Part shown: piece by piece, positions 23,847-33,344 of the stretch
Numbering within the stretch: position 1 is the stretch's first letter
Layout: every line of letters starts with the position of its first letter
From: Clostridia bacterium
GTDB taxonomy: Bacteria > Bacillota > Clostridia > Christensenellales > Aristaeellaceae
Direction: 5' to 3'
NCBI GenBank assembly: GCA_017936765.1
Contig: JAGBEX010000003.1
Coordinates: forward strand, 124,001 to 188,000
DNA: 64,000 nt
Translations under genes and position numbers: made by a program
Notes under the pieces: generated by a model
What the model was told of the DNA's origin: nothing
Databases searched by the model: none
Seen by the model: the letters and a program-made list of their open reading frames with translations, nothing else

Positions 23847-26800
23847 AAACATACTCACCTGGCTGGTTTCGCTCAGGCCTTCCAGGGCGCCTTGGGCGCG
23901 GAGAAGCTCCACCACGGAGCTGCCTACATGGGCGCGCTCCTGCAGGTCCTCCACAGAAATGAAGGGGCGCTCCTCACGGGCAGCCACGATGGGCAGGGCG
24001 GCGGATTCGCCCAGGCCGCCCAGGCTGGTGAAGGGGCAGCGCAGGTTGCCGTCCTCGATCACAAAGCGGCTTACCTGGCTCTTGTACAGGTCAACGGGCA
24101 GGAACTTGATGCCGCGCATATTCATTTCCAGCACCAGCTCCAGGGAGGTTTGGGCTTCCTTGTCCTTGGCGGTGGATTTATCGTTGCTCTTGATGTCCCG
24201 GATGCGCTGGCGCAGGGTGTCCGGGTCGCAGAGCATGGTGGCAGCATCGAAACCATCGCCGCGGACGGTGAAGTAGGCGCAGTAGTAGGCCTGGGGGTGA
24301 TGCACCTTGAACCAGGCGATGCGCAGGGCGCTCATCACGTAAGCCACGGCGTGTCCCTTGGGGAACATGTACTTGATCTTCTTGCAGGAGTCAATGAACC
24401 ATTGCGGCACATGATTGTCGATCATGGCCTGCTCCATCTCCGGCTTCAGTCCCTTGCCTTTACGCACACTTTCCATGGTGGTAAAGGCCAGCTTGGGCTG
24501 CACGCCCTTGTCGATGAGGTAGTTCATGATGTCGTCACGGCAGCACACGCACTCGCGCAGCACAGCCGTGCCGGAGCGGATCAGATCCTGGGCATTGCCC
24601 AGCCACACGTCCGTGCCGTGGCTCAGGCCGGAGATGCGGATCAATTCCTCCATGGTGGAGGGGCGGGTGTCCTCCAGCATTCCGCGCACGAAGCCCGTGC
24701 CGAACTCCGGTATGCCGAAGGTGCCAGTGGTGCAGTCGATCTGCTCCCGGGTCACGCCCAGAGCCTCGGGGGACTGGAACAGACTGCGCACCTTGGGGCA
24801 GTCCAGGGGGACCTCCGTGGGCGGGATGCCGGTCAGCTCCTCCAGCATATGGATCACCGTGGGATCGTCGTGTCCCAGGCAGTCCAGCTTCACCAGAATA
24901 TCGTGCATGGAGTTGAAGTCGAAGTGGGTGGTGGTAAAGTCGCTGTTCAGGTCGTCGGCGGGGTGGTTCACGGCGGTGAATTGGTAGATCTCGTATTCCT
25001 TTGGCACCACCACCATGCCGCCGGGGTGCTGGCCGGTGGTGCGCTTCACGCCCACGCAGCCCGCCATGAGGCGCTCCTTCTCGGTGTTGCCGGTTTGGAT
25101 GCCTCGTTCTTCCAGGTATTTGGCCACATAGCCGTAGGCGGTCTTGTCCGCCAGGCCGGAAATGGTGCCTGCGCGGAACACATGGTCGTGGCCGAACAGC
25201 TCTTCCACATAGTGGTGGGCGCGGTTCTGATATTCGCCGGAGAAGTTCAGGTCGATATCGGGCACCTTGTCGCCCTCGAAGCCCAGGAAGACCTCGAAGG
25301 GGATGTCGAAGCCGTCCTTGGTCAGGGGCTTGCCGCAGATGGGGCAGTCCTTGTCCGGCAGGTCAACGCCCACCTGATACTGGCTCTTGTCCACATCGAA
25401 GAAGCCCTTGCGGCAATGGGTGCAGCGGTAGTGGGGCGGCAGGGCGTTCACCTCGGTGATGCCGCAGAAGCGCGCCACCAGCGAGGAGCCGACGGAGCCA
25501 CGGGAACCCACCAGATAGCCGTCGTCGTTGGACTTTTTCACCAGCTTCTGGGCAATGTTGTACAGGGTGGCGAAGCCGTAGCCGATGATGGACTTCAGCT
25601 CCTTTTCAATGCGCTTCACCACGATCTCCGGCAGGTCGTCGCCATACATTTCCCTGGCGGTTCCCCAGGTCATGTTCTGAATGTTGTCGGCGGCGTCCTC
25701 CCACAGGGGCTGGAAGGTGTCCTCGCCCTTGGGATGGATGGGGAAGAGCTGCAATTTTTCCACCTGGTCGGCGATCTTCCTGGGGTTGGCAATGACCACC
25801 TCGTAGGCCTTTTCCTTGCCCAGGTAGGCAAACTCCTCCAGCATCTCGTTGGTGGTTTTGAAATACAGCGGCGCCTGCTGGTCGCAGTCGTCAAAGCCCA
25901 TGCCCGCCTGGATGATGGCGCGGTTCATGGCGTTGTGGGGATCCATGAAATGCACGTCGCCGGTGGCCACCACGGGCAAGCCCATTTCGTCGCCTAATTT
26001 CACGATGGTGCGGTTCAGGTCCCGCAGGCTCTCTTCGTCCTTCACCATGCCGTTGCGCAGCATGAAGGCGTTGTTGCCAATGGGCTGGATCTCCAGATAG
26101 TCGTACCAGGAGGCGATCTCCTTCAGCTTGTCCCAGCTTTCGCCCTTCAGCACCGCCTGGAACAGTTCGCCAGCCTCGCAGGCGGAGCCGATGATCAGAC
26201 CCTCGCGGTACTGCTGAATGATGTTCTTGGGCATGTGGGGACGACGGCGGAAGTAATCCAGGTGGCCGATGGACACCAGGCGGTTCAGGTTCACCAGACC
26301 TTCCTGGGTCTTTACCAGCAAGATCACATGATAGCTCTCGCCAATGGCGCCGCCCTTCAGGGTGTTCAGCCCGCTGAGGGTGGTGATGCCGTGCTTTTCC
26401 TCGGCGTCCTTGTACATCCGCGCCAGAATTTGCGCGGTGGCGGTGGCGTCGTGTACGGCGCGGTGGGCGTTTTTCAGGCTCACGCCCAGCTGCTTGCACA
26501 CGCTGCCCAGCTTGTGGCTCTTCATTTCGGGATAGAGCTTGCGGGAGAGGGTCAGGGTGTCCAGCACCGGGGCGGAGAAGGTTCTGCCCAGGCGGCGCAG
26601 CTCGGCCTTCAGCACCGCCACGTCAAAGCTGGCGTTGTGGGCGGCGATGGGGCTATCCCCGATGAAGTCCATCAGGGCGGGAATGGCGGTCTCGGCGGTC
26701 TCCTTATCGGCCAGCATATTGTCGCTGATGCCGGTGATCTCGGTGATCTTGGGCTTCAGGGGTTGCTTGGGGTTCACCAGCACGGACATGGAATCCGCAA

Positions 26801-28265
26801 TGGTGCCGCCCACCAGCTTCACCGCGCCGATCTCGATGACGCGATCGGTCTGGGTGTTGAGGCCGGTGGTCTCAAAGTCCAGCACCACAATGGGTTCGTC
26901 CACGCTGCGGTCGTCGGCGTCCTGCACCACCAGCGCCTCGTTGATCAGATACCCTTCGCAGCCAGGGATCAGCTTGATGGGCTGCTTTTTCACCGCGTTG
27001 AAGGCGGCGGGGAAGGCCTGCACCACGCCGTGATCGGTAATGGCCACGGCAGGATGTCCCCACTTGATGGCGCGCTTGATCAGATCGCCTGCGGGGGTCA
27101 GGGCGTCCATGGTGGACATATTGGTGTGCATGTGCAACTCGATGCGCTTTTCCTCGGCGGTGTCCTCCCGCTCGATGCGCTCCATGGGAACGATGTCACG
27201 CACGGAGATGGACAGCTCCTTGGCAAAGTTGTCGTACAGGCACTCGCCGCGAACCTTCACGTTCATGCCCATCTTGATCTGCTCCACTTTGTCCATCACG
27301 GCCTTGCGCTCTTCCTCGGTGATGGGCGGCGGGGCTTCCTCGTCATTCTTTTTGCCAAAGCGGTTGCGGTAGCGCATGAACACCTTGCACAGGATGGAGG
27401 AGGTGTAGTCGGTGATGGCAAAGGTCAAAAGCAGCAGCTCGCCGCCCTTGAGTTCCTTGGTCTCCAGCTTGAAGATATCGCCCTGCACCACCACCAGGCC
27501 GCTGTCGCTGGCCAGCTCCTTCATTTCGATGGGGCGGTCGGCAATGCCGCGACCCATGATGGGCTTGCCCAGGGCGGTGTTGGTCATCTGGGGGAAGATG
27601 CTGTCCTTCTTCTTGGGCGGCGCGGCCTCGGGCTTGGGTTCCTTGGGCTGGCGGGGCGCGGCGGGCTTGCGCTCCTTCTTTTCCACTGCTTCCTGGCCAT
27701 AGCGTTCGGCCAGCTCCTTGGTGGAAATGGCCTGGCTCTGCTCCTTTTCCCGCTCGGCGCGCAGGGCGGCCAGACGGGCTTCCTGGTCACCGGCCAGGGT
27801 GAGTTCCACCTTCACATCAGCGGAGAAAATGTCCTTCACGGCCTGCGCCAGGCGGGCGGTGACGTTCTGCCTGCCCATGTATTCCAGGGAAAAGGGATCG
27901 GGGAAGGTCAGGGTGATGCGGTCACCCTCGCAGCGCCAGTCAATTTGACTCATCCAGCTCACGGAGGCGGGGTAGTTGCGCTTGAGGAAATCGGTCAGCA
28001 CCTGCTTGTATTCGCCAATGTTGCGCAAAAAGTCGTCCTTCAAACCAGGACTGACCACCCGCAGCGCCAGCGGCTTTTGCGGGAAAATGCGCCGCAATAT
28101 CTTTTCCAGCTGCAAAAACGTCTTTTCTTCCACCAGGGTCAGGCTGTCGAAGGTGATGTACACCTTCTCCTGCGCCTTCACATACACCACCCTGGGCGAT
28201 TGCAGCTGGCCCTTCAAATGAGGCAGCTCCTGATATATCTGCCCCAGCAAATCTTCGTAGCTCAT
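23844..28265 (-). CDS. polC: DNA polymerase III alpha subunit, Gram-positive PolC type
   Basis: The 1473-residue replicative polymerase of low-GC Gram-positives. Domains in order: N-terminal region (about 1-230), OB-fold region (about 290-370), PHP domain (ELHMHTNMSTMDAL near 373) interrupted by a DEDDh 3'-5' exonuclease (VVLDFETTGLNTQTDRVIEIG near 457), then the C-family polymerase core with the catalytic PDIDLNFSGEYQ near 1000 and a zinc-binding CTHCRKG...CPICGKP upstream. The ATG at 28265 follows GAAAGGAG; a longer upstream frame is repeat sequence. It lies downstream of ispG on the same strand, the order rseP-ispG-polC common in Firmicutes. Confidence 0.98.
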   Translation of the reverse strand: MSYEDLLGQIYQELPHLKGQLQSPRVVYVKAQEKVYITFDSLTLVEEKTFLQLEKILRRIFPQKPLALRVVSPGLKDDFLRNIGEYKQVLTDFLKRNYPASVSWMSQIDWRCEGDRITLTFPDPFSLEYMGRQNVTARLAQAVKDIFSADVKVELTLAGDQEARLAALRAEREKEQSQAISTKELAERYGQEAVEKKERKPAAPRQPKEPKPEAAPPKKKDSIFPQMTNTALGKPIMGRGIADRPIEMKELASDSGLVVVQGDIFKLETKELKGGELLLLTFAITDYTSSILCKVFMRYRNRFGKKNDEEAPPPITEEERKAVMDKVEQIKMGMNVKVRGECLYDNFAKELSISVRDIVPMERIEREDTAEEKRIELHMHTNMSTMDALTPAGDLIKRAIKWGHPAVAITDHGVVQAFPAAFNAVKKQPIKLIPGCEGYLINEALVVQDADDRSVDEPIVVLDFETTGLNTQTDRVIEIGAVKLVGGTIADSMSVLVNPKQPLKPKITEITGISDNMLADKETAETAIPALMDFIGDSPIAAHNASFDVAVLKAELRRLGRTFSAPVLDTLTLSRKLYPEMKSHKLGSVCKQLGVSLKNAHRAVHDATATAQILARMYKDAEEKHGITTLSGLNTLKGGAIGESYHVILLVKTQEGLVNLNRLVSIGHLDYFRRRPHMPKNIIQQYREGLIIGSACEAGELFQAVLKGESWDKLKEIASWYDYLEIQPIGNNAFMLRNGMVKDEESLRDLNRTIVKLGDEMGLPVVATGDVHFMDPHNAMNRAIIQAGMGFDDCDQQAPLYFKTTNEMLEEFAYLGKEKAYEVVIANPRKIADQVEKLQLFPIHPKGEDTFQPLWEDAADNIQNMTWGTAREMYGDDLPEIVVKRIEKELKSIIGYGFATLYNIAQKLVKKSNDDGYLVGSRGSVGSSLVARFCGITEVNALPPHYRCTHCRKGFFDVDKSQYQVGVDLPDKDCPICGKPLTKDGFDIPFEVFLGFEGDKVPDIDLNFSGEYQNRAHHYVEELFGHDHVFRAGTISGLADKTAYGYVAKYLEERGIQTGNTEKERLMAGCVGVKRTTGQHPGGMVVVPKEYEIYQFTAVNHPADDLNSDFTTTHFDFNSMHDILVKLDCLGHDDPTVIHMLEELTGIPPTEVPLDCPKVRSLFQSPEALGVTREQIDCTTGTFGIPEFGTGFVRGMLEDTRPSTMEELIRISGLSHGTDVWLGNAQDLIRSGTAVLRECVCCRDDIMNYLIDKGVQPKLAFTTMESVRKGKGLKPEMEQAMIDNHVPQWFIDSCKKIKYMFPKGHAVAYVMSALRIAWFKVHHPQAYYCAYFTVRGDGFDAATMLCDPDTLRQRIRDIKSNDKSTAKDKEAQTSLELVLEMNMRGIKFLPVDLYKSQVSRFVIEDGNLRCPFTSLGGLGESAALPIVAAREERPFISVEDLQERAHVGSSVVELLRAQGALEGLSETSQVSMF

Positions 28266-28269
28266 GGTA

Positions 28270-28500
28270 CTCCTTTCGCCTTCGGCGCCAGAGGGCGCTG
28301 CCCTCTGGACTCCCGGCAGGGGCGCTGCCCCTGCACCCTGCGAAGGGCCGTTCGGCCCTCTCGACACCCATTCGGGGAGAGCGTTGCGTGCTTTTCCTCT
28401 TGCAGGGGTCACGGAGCGCAACGGGCGCTCCGCGACGCGGGGATAAGCCTCTTGGCTCCCCCTTTGGGGGAGCTGGCCGCCGCAGCGGCCTGAGAGGGCT
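28270..28500. repeat. Mosaic palindromic repeat region 2
   Basis: Between polC and ispG: a run of short palindromes including CCAGAGGGCGCTGCCCTCTGG, GGCAGGGGCGCTGCCCCTG, GAAGGGCCGTTCGGCCCTC, and GGAGCGCAACGGGCGCTCC. The modules match those in the other repeat regions. No gene is visible. Confidence 0.7.
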
Positions 28501-28521
28501 GCGTCCCGGATATGTAACGAA

Positions 28522-28545
28522 AGGGGCTGCCGCCTTGCAGCCCCT
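28522..28545 (-). terminator. Hairpin downstream of ispG
   Basis: AGGGGCTGC with its complement around a 6-base loop, directly after the ispG stop, followed by a short U run on the minus strand. It would partly insulate polC from ispG. Confidence 0.55.
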
Positions 28546-28550
28546 ATGGT

Positions 28551-29603
28551 TTACTTGGTTTCAGCAATGCGGTGGGCAGCCCGGATCAGGTGTTCCGCCA
28601 GGTCGCCGGTGACGCGCATGGCGGTCTGTCCCTTCACAAACAGGGCGCCGCCGTTCTTGCCGCCAGCAATGCCCACGTCAGCCTCGCGGGCTTCGCCGGG
28701 GCCGTTGACCACGCAGCCCATCACGGCCACCTTCAGCGGCACCTTGATGTCTGCCAGCTCCTTTTCCACCCGGGCGGCAATACCAGCCACGTCGATGCAG
28801 GTGCGGCCGCAGGTGGGGCAGGAGATCAGCTGCACGCCCTGGGTGCGCATATTCAGCGCGCGGAGGATGTCCCAGGCAGCCTTGGCCTCGGGCAGGGGAT
28901 CGCCGGTGAGGCTCACGCGGATGGTGTTGCCGATGCCCCGCACCAGCAGGCCGCCGATGCCGATGGCGCTCTTGATGGTACCCTGGCCGGGGAGACCAGC
29001 TTCGGTGACGCCCACATGCAGGGGGTAATCGCACTTCTGAGCGGCCAGCTCGTAGGTATCCACGGTGAGCTTCACATCGCTGGCCTTCATGGACAGCACG
29101 ATGTCCTCAAAGCCTTCCTTTTCCAGCATCCGGGCGTGCTGCAGGGCGGATTCCACCATGCCCTCGGCACAGGGGCCGCCATACTTGGCCAGAATGTCCT
29201 TCTCGATGGAGCCGGAGTTCACGCCGATGCGGATGGGGATGCGGTGCATCTTGGCACAGGCGGCCAGCACCTTCACATTGCCCTCGCCGCCGATGTTGCC
29301 GGGGTTGATGCGCAGCTTGCTGATGCCATTCTCCGCCGCCATCACCGCCAGGCGATGATCGAAGTGGATATCCGCCACCAGCGGCACGGGGGACTGATCC
29401 ACCAGCTGGCGCACGGCCAGGGCGCAGGCCTCGTCGTAAACAGAAATGCGCACGATGTCGCAGCCCGCATCCGCCAGCGCCTTGATCTGCGCCAGGGTGG
29501 CTTCCACATCGCGGGTATCGGTATTGGTCATGGACTGCACCCACACGGGGTTATGTCCGCCCATGGTCAGGCGGCCGACGGAAACGAGGCGAGTGTTGTA
29601 CAT
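28551..29603 (-). CDS. ispG: 4-hydroxy-3-methylbut-2-enyl-diphosphate synthase
   Basis: A 350-residue iron-sulfur enzyme of the MEP pathway, converting methylerythritol cyclodiphosphate to HMBPP. The N-terminal TIM barrel starts at RLVSVGRLTMGGHNPVWVQSMTNTDT (two consecutive stretches). The C-terminal [4Fe-4S] site is SCPTCGRTC with a third cysteine in VMGCVVNGPGEA and a nearby glutamate ligand. The ATG at 29603 has TGGAGGTTCCC upstream; upstream in-frame sequence is repeat-derived. Dxr and RseP are encoded just upstream, so isoprenoid and envelope functions are grouped here. Confidence 0.97.
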   Translation of the reverse strand: MYNTRLVSVGRLTMGGHNPVWVQSMTNTDTRDVEATLAQIKALADAGCDIVRISVYDEACALAVRQLVDQSPVPLVADIHFDHRLAVMAAENGISKLRINPGNIGGEGNVKVLAACAKMHRIPIRIGVNSGSIEKDILAKYGGPCAEGMVESALQHARMLEKEGFEDIVLSMKASDVKLTVDTYELAAQKCDYPLHVGVTEAGLPGQGTIKSAIGIGGLLVRGIGNTIRVSLTGDPLPEAKAAWDILRALNMRTQGVQLISCPTCGRTCIDVAGIAARVEKELADIKVPLKVAVMGCVVNGPGEAREADVGIAGGKNGGALFVKGQTAMRVTGDLAEHLIRAAHRIAETK

Positions 29604-29625
29604 GGGAACCTCCAGTAAAGTAGAA

Positions 29626-29870
29626 ATGAATAATGAATGATGAATAATGAATAATGGGTAGGTGGACGGCGGGCGATCGCAGATCGCCCCTACATGATAT
29701 TTGCAGCTTGTCCGGCGTCGCGGCGCGCCCATAGCGCGGCGTGACCCCTGCACGGAGACCGCCAAACAGCGGCATCCCCGAAAGGGATTCTTAAGGGTCG
29801 AAGACCCTTAAGCGGAGTCCAGAGGCAGAGCCTCTGGCAGGAGTGCAGAGGGCAGCGCCCTCTGCCCCCG
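29626..29870. repeat. Mosaic palindromic repeat region 3
   Basis: Between ispG and rseP: GAATAATGAAT tandem units (29626-29658), then GGGCGATCGCAGATCGCCCC, the GCGGCGTGACCCC motif, a roughly 70-bp block (29774-29842) nearly identical to 32389-32457, and the GCAGAGGGC/GCCCTCTGC palindrome ending at the rseP stop codon, the same junction seen at the PrsA-like gene. Confidence 0.75.
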
Positions 29871-30941
29871 TTACTGAAACAGACGCATGATGTCTTTGAA
29901 GGTGAAGAAGATCATGAGGGCAAAGAGGAAGAGCATACCGATGAGGTGGACGGTGGCTTCCTTCTGGGGGGCGATGGGCTTACGGCGGATGGCCTCGATG
30001 ATCATGAAGATGAGGCGGGAGCCGTCCAGGCCGGGGATGGGCAGCAGGTTCATGATGCCCAGGTTGATGGAAATGACGACGAGGTAATTGAGGAAGGTCT
30101 CAAGGCCGCCCACGGCCACCTGCTGGGAGACCATGCTTACCACGCCCACGGGGCCGGCGGTCTGGTCCAGGCCTTCGCCGGTGGTGACCAGATCCTTCAG
30201 GGCATTGATGATCACGCCGCCAGCATAGAGGCAGGTGTTCCAGCTTTCGGCGGCGGCCTCCAGGAAGGAGCAGGGCAGGGTCTCGTAGCGGTAATAGGCG
30301 CTGAGGGTGATGCCGATCAGCGCCCGGCCTTCCTCCTCACTCCAATAGGGGATCAGCTGGGTCTCGAAGGTGGAATCGCCACGGCGGATGACCATTTGCA
30401 GGGGCGCATCGCCTTCGCGGTAGGCGCCGATGGTGCCGGTGAGGGTCTCCATGGTGCCGTCCAGCATACTCACGCCGTTGATGGACTCGATCACATCGCC
30501 GTCCTGCAAGCCAGCCTCATAGGCAGGGCCTGCGGCGTTGACCTGCTGGATGAAGGGATCGATGCCGGTGGCCACGTTCAGGCCGCCGATCCAGTAGAAC
30601 AGCAGCGCGACGATAAAGGCCAGCACAAAGTTCATCAGGGGGCCGCAGGCCACGGTGATGATGCGCTTCCACACGGGCTGGTTGGTGTAGGAACGGGTGT
30701 CGGAAGTGTGCTTGCCCAGGGCGTCGTCCTCGCCATAAAAGGCGCAGTAGCCGCCCACGGGGATCAGCCGCAGGGAGAATTGCGTGTCGTATTTCTTGCT
30801 CTTCCAGCCCAGGAGCTTGGGTCCCATGCCGATGGCAAACTCGGAAACATCAATGCCGGTGAGGCGGGCGGCCATAAAGTGACCTGCCTCGTGAACGGTG
30901 ACCAGAATGCCCAGCAGGAGCAGGGCGATCAATACATACAT
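29871..30941 (-). CDS. rseP: Site-2 intramembrane zinc protease RseP
   Basis: A 356-residue S2P-family protease that cuts membrane-anchored anti-sigma factors and similar proteins within the bilayer. The zinc site is H17-E-A-G-H21 in the first helix, with the third ligand in LPIPGLDGSRL near residue 305. A single PDZ domain (about 125-190, AGPAYEAGLQDGDVIESING) sits between helices 2 and 3. AAAGGAA precedes the ATG. It lies between dxr and ispG on the same strand, the classic cdsA-dxr-rseP-ispG order. Confidence 0.95.
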   Translation of the reverse strand: MYVLIALLLLGILVTVHEAGHFMAARLTGIDVSEFAIGMGPKLLGWKSKKYDTQFSLRLIPVGGYCAFYGEDDALGKHTSDTRSYTNQPVWKRIITVACGPLMNFVLAFIVALLFYWIGGLNVATGIDPFIQQVNAAGPAYEAGLQDGDVIESINGVSMLDGTMETLTGTIGAYREGDAPLQMVIRRGDSTFETQLIPYWSEEEGRALIGITLSAYYRYETLPCSFLEAAAESWNTCLYAGGVIINALKDLVTTGEGLDQTAGPVGVVSMVSQQVAVGGLETFLNYLVVISINLGIMNLLPIPGLDGSRLIFMIIEAIRRKPIAPQKEATVHLIGMLFLFALMIFFTFKDIMRLFQ

Positions 30942-30965
30942 AGGGTTCCTTTCGTCGATAGGGGA

Positions 30966-32117
30966 TCAGCGCAGGGTGGGCAGCAGCTCGGCCACGGCGG
31001 CGCGGGCGGCAGCATCGGCTGCGAAGATGTCGTCAAGGTTGTTGGCGGGCAGGTGGCAGAGCTTCTCCACCGCGCCTTCCACCAGGGTGGAAATGGCACC
31101 GAAGGGGATCTCTTCCCGCAGGAAGGCGGCCACGGCGGCCTCGTTGGCGCCGTTGAGCACGGTGCAGGCAGCGCCGCCTGCGTTGAGGCACTCCACGGCC
31201 AGGCGCAGGGCGGGGAAGCGCACGGGATCGCCCGGCTCAAAGGTCATCTGCCCCAGGGCGAACAGGTCAAGGGGCTTGGAGCCGGTGGGCAGGCGATGGG
31301 GATAGGTCATGGCATACTGGATGGGTACGCGCATATCCGGCACGCCCAGCTGGGCGATGACGGCACCATCGGCAAACTCGATGGCGGAATGGATGATGGA
31401 CTGGGGATGCACCACCACCTGGATCTGCTCCGGGGGCATATCAAAGAGCCAGCGGGCCTCGATGATCTCCAGCGCCTTGTTGAACATACTGGCGGAGTCG
31501 ATGGTGATCTTGGCACCCATGCTCCAGTTGGGGTGGTTGAGGGCTTCGGCGCGGGTGGCGCGGGCCATGCGCTCCTTGTCCCAGGTGCGGAAGGGGCCGC
31601 CGGAGGCGGTGAGCAGCAGCTTCACGGGCTGATTGTCCGCAGCGCCCTGCAGGCATTGGAAAATGGCGCTGTGTTCGCTGTCCACAGGCAGGAGCGGCTT
31701 GCCGATGCGGCGGGCAGCGTCCATCACCAGGTGGCCGCCGGTGACCAAGGCTTCCTTGTTGGCCAGCAGCACCTGACGGCCAGCGTGCAGGGCGTCCATC
31801 ACGCTTTGCAGACCGGCGATGCCCACCACGCTGACCAGCACCTGGTCGGCAGGGACTTCCGCAGCGGCAACACGCAGGGCTTCCTTGCCCATGACCCAGC
31901 GGCAGAAGCGCAGGTCGGCGGGGATGTCCTCCATGGGGATGGGCTTTGTGAGGCCGGCCATCTCCGGGCGGAATTCGCGCACCTGCTGGAAGAGCAGCTG
32001 GGCGTTGCTGTGGGCGGTAAGCGCCTTGACGGTGAAATGATCCGGGTGCAGGCGGACAAGCTGGAGGGCTTGGGTGCCGATGGAGCCGGTGGAACCGAGG
32101 ATGTTGAGGGTAGTCAT
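30966..32117 (-). CDS. dxr: 1-deoxy-D-xylulose 5-phosphate reductoisomerase
   Basis: A 383-residue NADPH enzyme that makes 2-C-methyl-D-erythritol 4-phosphate in the MEP isoprenoid pathway. The nucleotide loop GSTGSIG is at residues 8-14. Substrate and metal residues are in LLTASGGPFR, HPNWSMGAKITIDSAS and the C-terminal half. The ATG at 32117 has CGGAGG upstream. It is followed 24 bp later by rseP and belongs to the frr-uppS-cdsA-dxr-rseP-ispG run, although repeat sequence separates it from cdsA. Confidence 0.97.
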   Translation of the reverse strand: MTTLNILGSTGSIGTQALQLVRLHPDHFTVKALTAHSNAQLLFQQVREFRPEMAGLTKPIPMEDIPADLRFCRWVMGKEALRVAAAEVPADQVLVSVVGIAGLQSVMDALHAGRQVLLANKEALVTGGHLVMDAARRIGKPLLPVDSEHSAIFQCLQGAADNQPVKLLLTASGGPFRTWDKERMARATRAEALNHPNWSMGAKITIDSASMFNKALEIIEARWLFDMPPEQIQVVVHPQSIIHSAIEFADGAVIAQLGVPDMRVPIQYAMTYPHRLPTGSKPLDLFALGQMTFEPGDPVRFPALRLAVECLNAGGAACTVLNGANEAAVAAFLREEIPFGAISTLVEGAVEKLCHLPANNLDDIFAADAAARAAVAELLPTLR

Positions 32118-32138
32118 AGAAGCCTCCGGGGAGATGAA

Positions 32139-32481
32139 ATGAACAATGAATAATGAATAATGAATAATTCGAGTGTGTGCGAGCGGGCGATCGCAGATCG
32201 CCCCTACAGGTGCAAGGAAAGTATGGCATTGGAACAAGTGGCAGAACCACTCCTTCCGTCAGCCGCAAGCGGCTGCCACCTCCCTCGGGGAGGGAGGCTT
32301 TTGGCTGTGCATAGCCTGACAGTCCACGCGTCGCGGCGCGACCGTATTCGCGCCGTGACCCCTTCTCGGAGATCGCCCAGCAGCGCCATCCCCGAACGGG
32401 ATTCTTAAGGGCCGAAGACCCTTAAGCGGAGTCCAGAGGCAGAGCCTCTGGCGGGTTGTCAGGGCAGCGCCCTGACCCTCG
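32139..32481. repeat. Mosaic palindromic repeat region 4
   Basis: Between cdsA and dxr: GAATAAT tandem units, GGGCGATCGCAGATCGCCCC, GCCGCAAGCGGC, CCCTCGGGGAGGG, the GTCGCGGCGCGAC/GCGCCGTGACCCC motif, the block shared with region 3 (32389-32457), and GTCAGGGC/GCCCTGAC ending at the cdsA stop. Nothing protein-like is visible. Confidence 0.75.
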
Positions 32482-33303
32482 TCAGATCACCAGCAGCAGG
32501 CGGTAGGAGAAGATGACGAGGGCGACGAAGAGGATGGAGTCCATGCGGTCGAGCATACCGCCGTGGCCGGGGAAGAGGTTGGAGAAGTCCTTGATGCCGC
32601 AATGGCGCTTGACCAGGGAGGCGAAGAGGTCGCCCATCTGTCCGGCGATGCCGCCCAGGATGCCCAGGGCGATATAGCCCAGGAGGGTGGGGAGCAGCTC
32701 GCGGGTGGCGGGATCGCAGCAGAGCCAGGCCACGCCGCCCACCAGCAGGCTGCCGATGAGGCTGCCCAGCAGGCCGGCAATGGCGCCGGAAATGGTTTTA
32801 TTGGGGCTGACGGCGGGGCAGAACTTGGGGCCGCCCACGCGGCTGCCCACCAGGAAGGCCATGGTATCGCCCATGACGGGGATGATGAACATCAGCGAGA
32901 GCAGCACCACAGACAGCGCCTTGGGCTGCACCAGCGCCAGGGCAATGAGGCACATACCCGGCAGCACGATGGTGATCAGCGGCATGACGCTGACCAGGAT
33001 ATCCTCCAGCTTGGGTTCGTGCCGGAACATGACGCACACGCCGGTGACCATGCACACGGTGATAAGGATGGGGATGATCACGGCGGTGTTGAAGATCAGC
33101 GTCAGGGGGATCGAGAGTGCCATGCCGATCCAGGTGGGCAGCGCGATGGGACGATGTCCCTTCAGCGCCAGGGCATGGTATTCCTCATACACGGCAAAGC
33201 AGATGCAGATAAAGGCAGCCACGCTCAGCACGGCGCCGCCGAAATACATCAGCACGGAGAGGAGAATGATCAGCAGGCCAGCTGTGATATATCTCTGTTT
33301 CAT
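32482..33303 (-). CDS. cdsA: Phosphatidate cytidylyltransferase
   Basis: A 273-residue integral membrane enzyme that makes CDP-diacylglycerol from phosphatidic acid and CTP. It has about seven or eight hydrophobic helices and the CdsA signature near the C-terminus (SNLFPGHGGMLDRMDS preceded by K-R-H-x-G-I-K-D-F). GAGGAACACT precedes the ATG. It sits between uppS and dxr as in many Firmicutes, so membrane lipid, undecaprenyl and isoprenoid synthesis are grouped. Confidence 0.95.
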   Translation of the reverse strand: MKQRYITAGLLIILLSVLMYFGGAVLSVAAFICICFAVYEEYHALALKGHRPIALPTWIGMALSIPLTLIFNTAVIIPILITVCMVTGVCVMFRHEPKLEDILVSVMPLITIVLPGMCLIALALVQPKALSVVLLSLMFIIPVMGDTMAFLVGSRVGGPKFCPAVSPNKTISGAIAGLLGSLIGSLLVGGVAWLCCDPATRELLPTLLGYIALGILGGIAGQMGDLFASLVKRHCGIKDFSNLFPGHGGMLDRMDSILFVALVIFSYRLLLVI

Positions 33304-33344
33304 AGTGTTCCTCGACTTTCATAGCATAACCAGCGGGGAGAGGC

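Noticed and set aside
26235..28493. Long plus-strand frames opposite polC (also 23892-25997)
   Set aside because: Antisense shadows of polC; low-complexity G/H/A/L composition with no family match.
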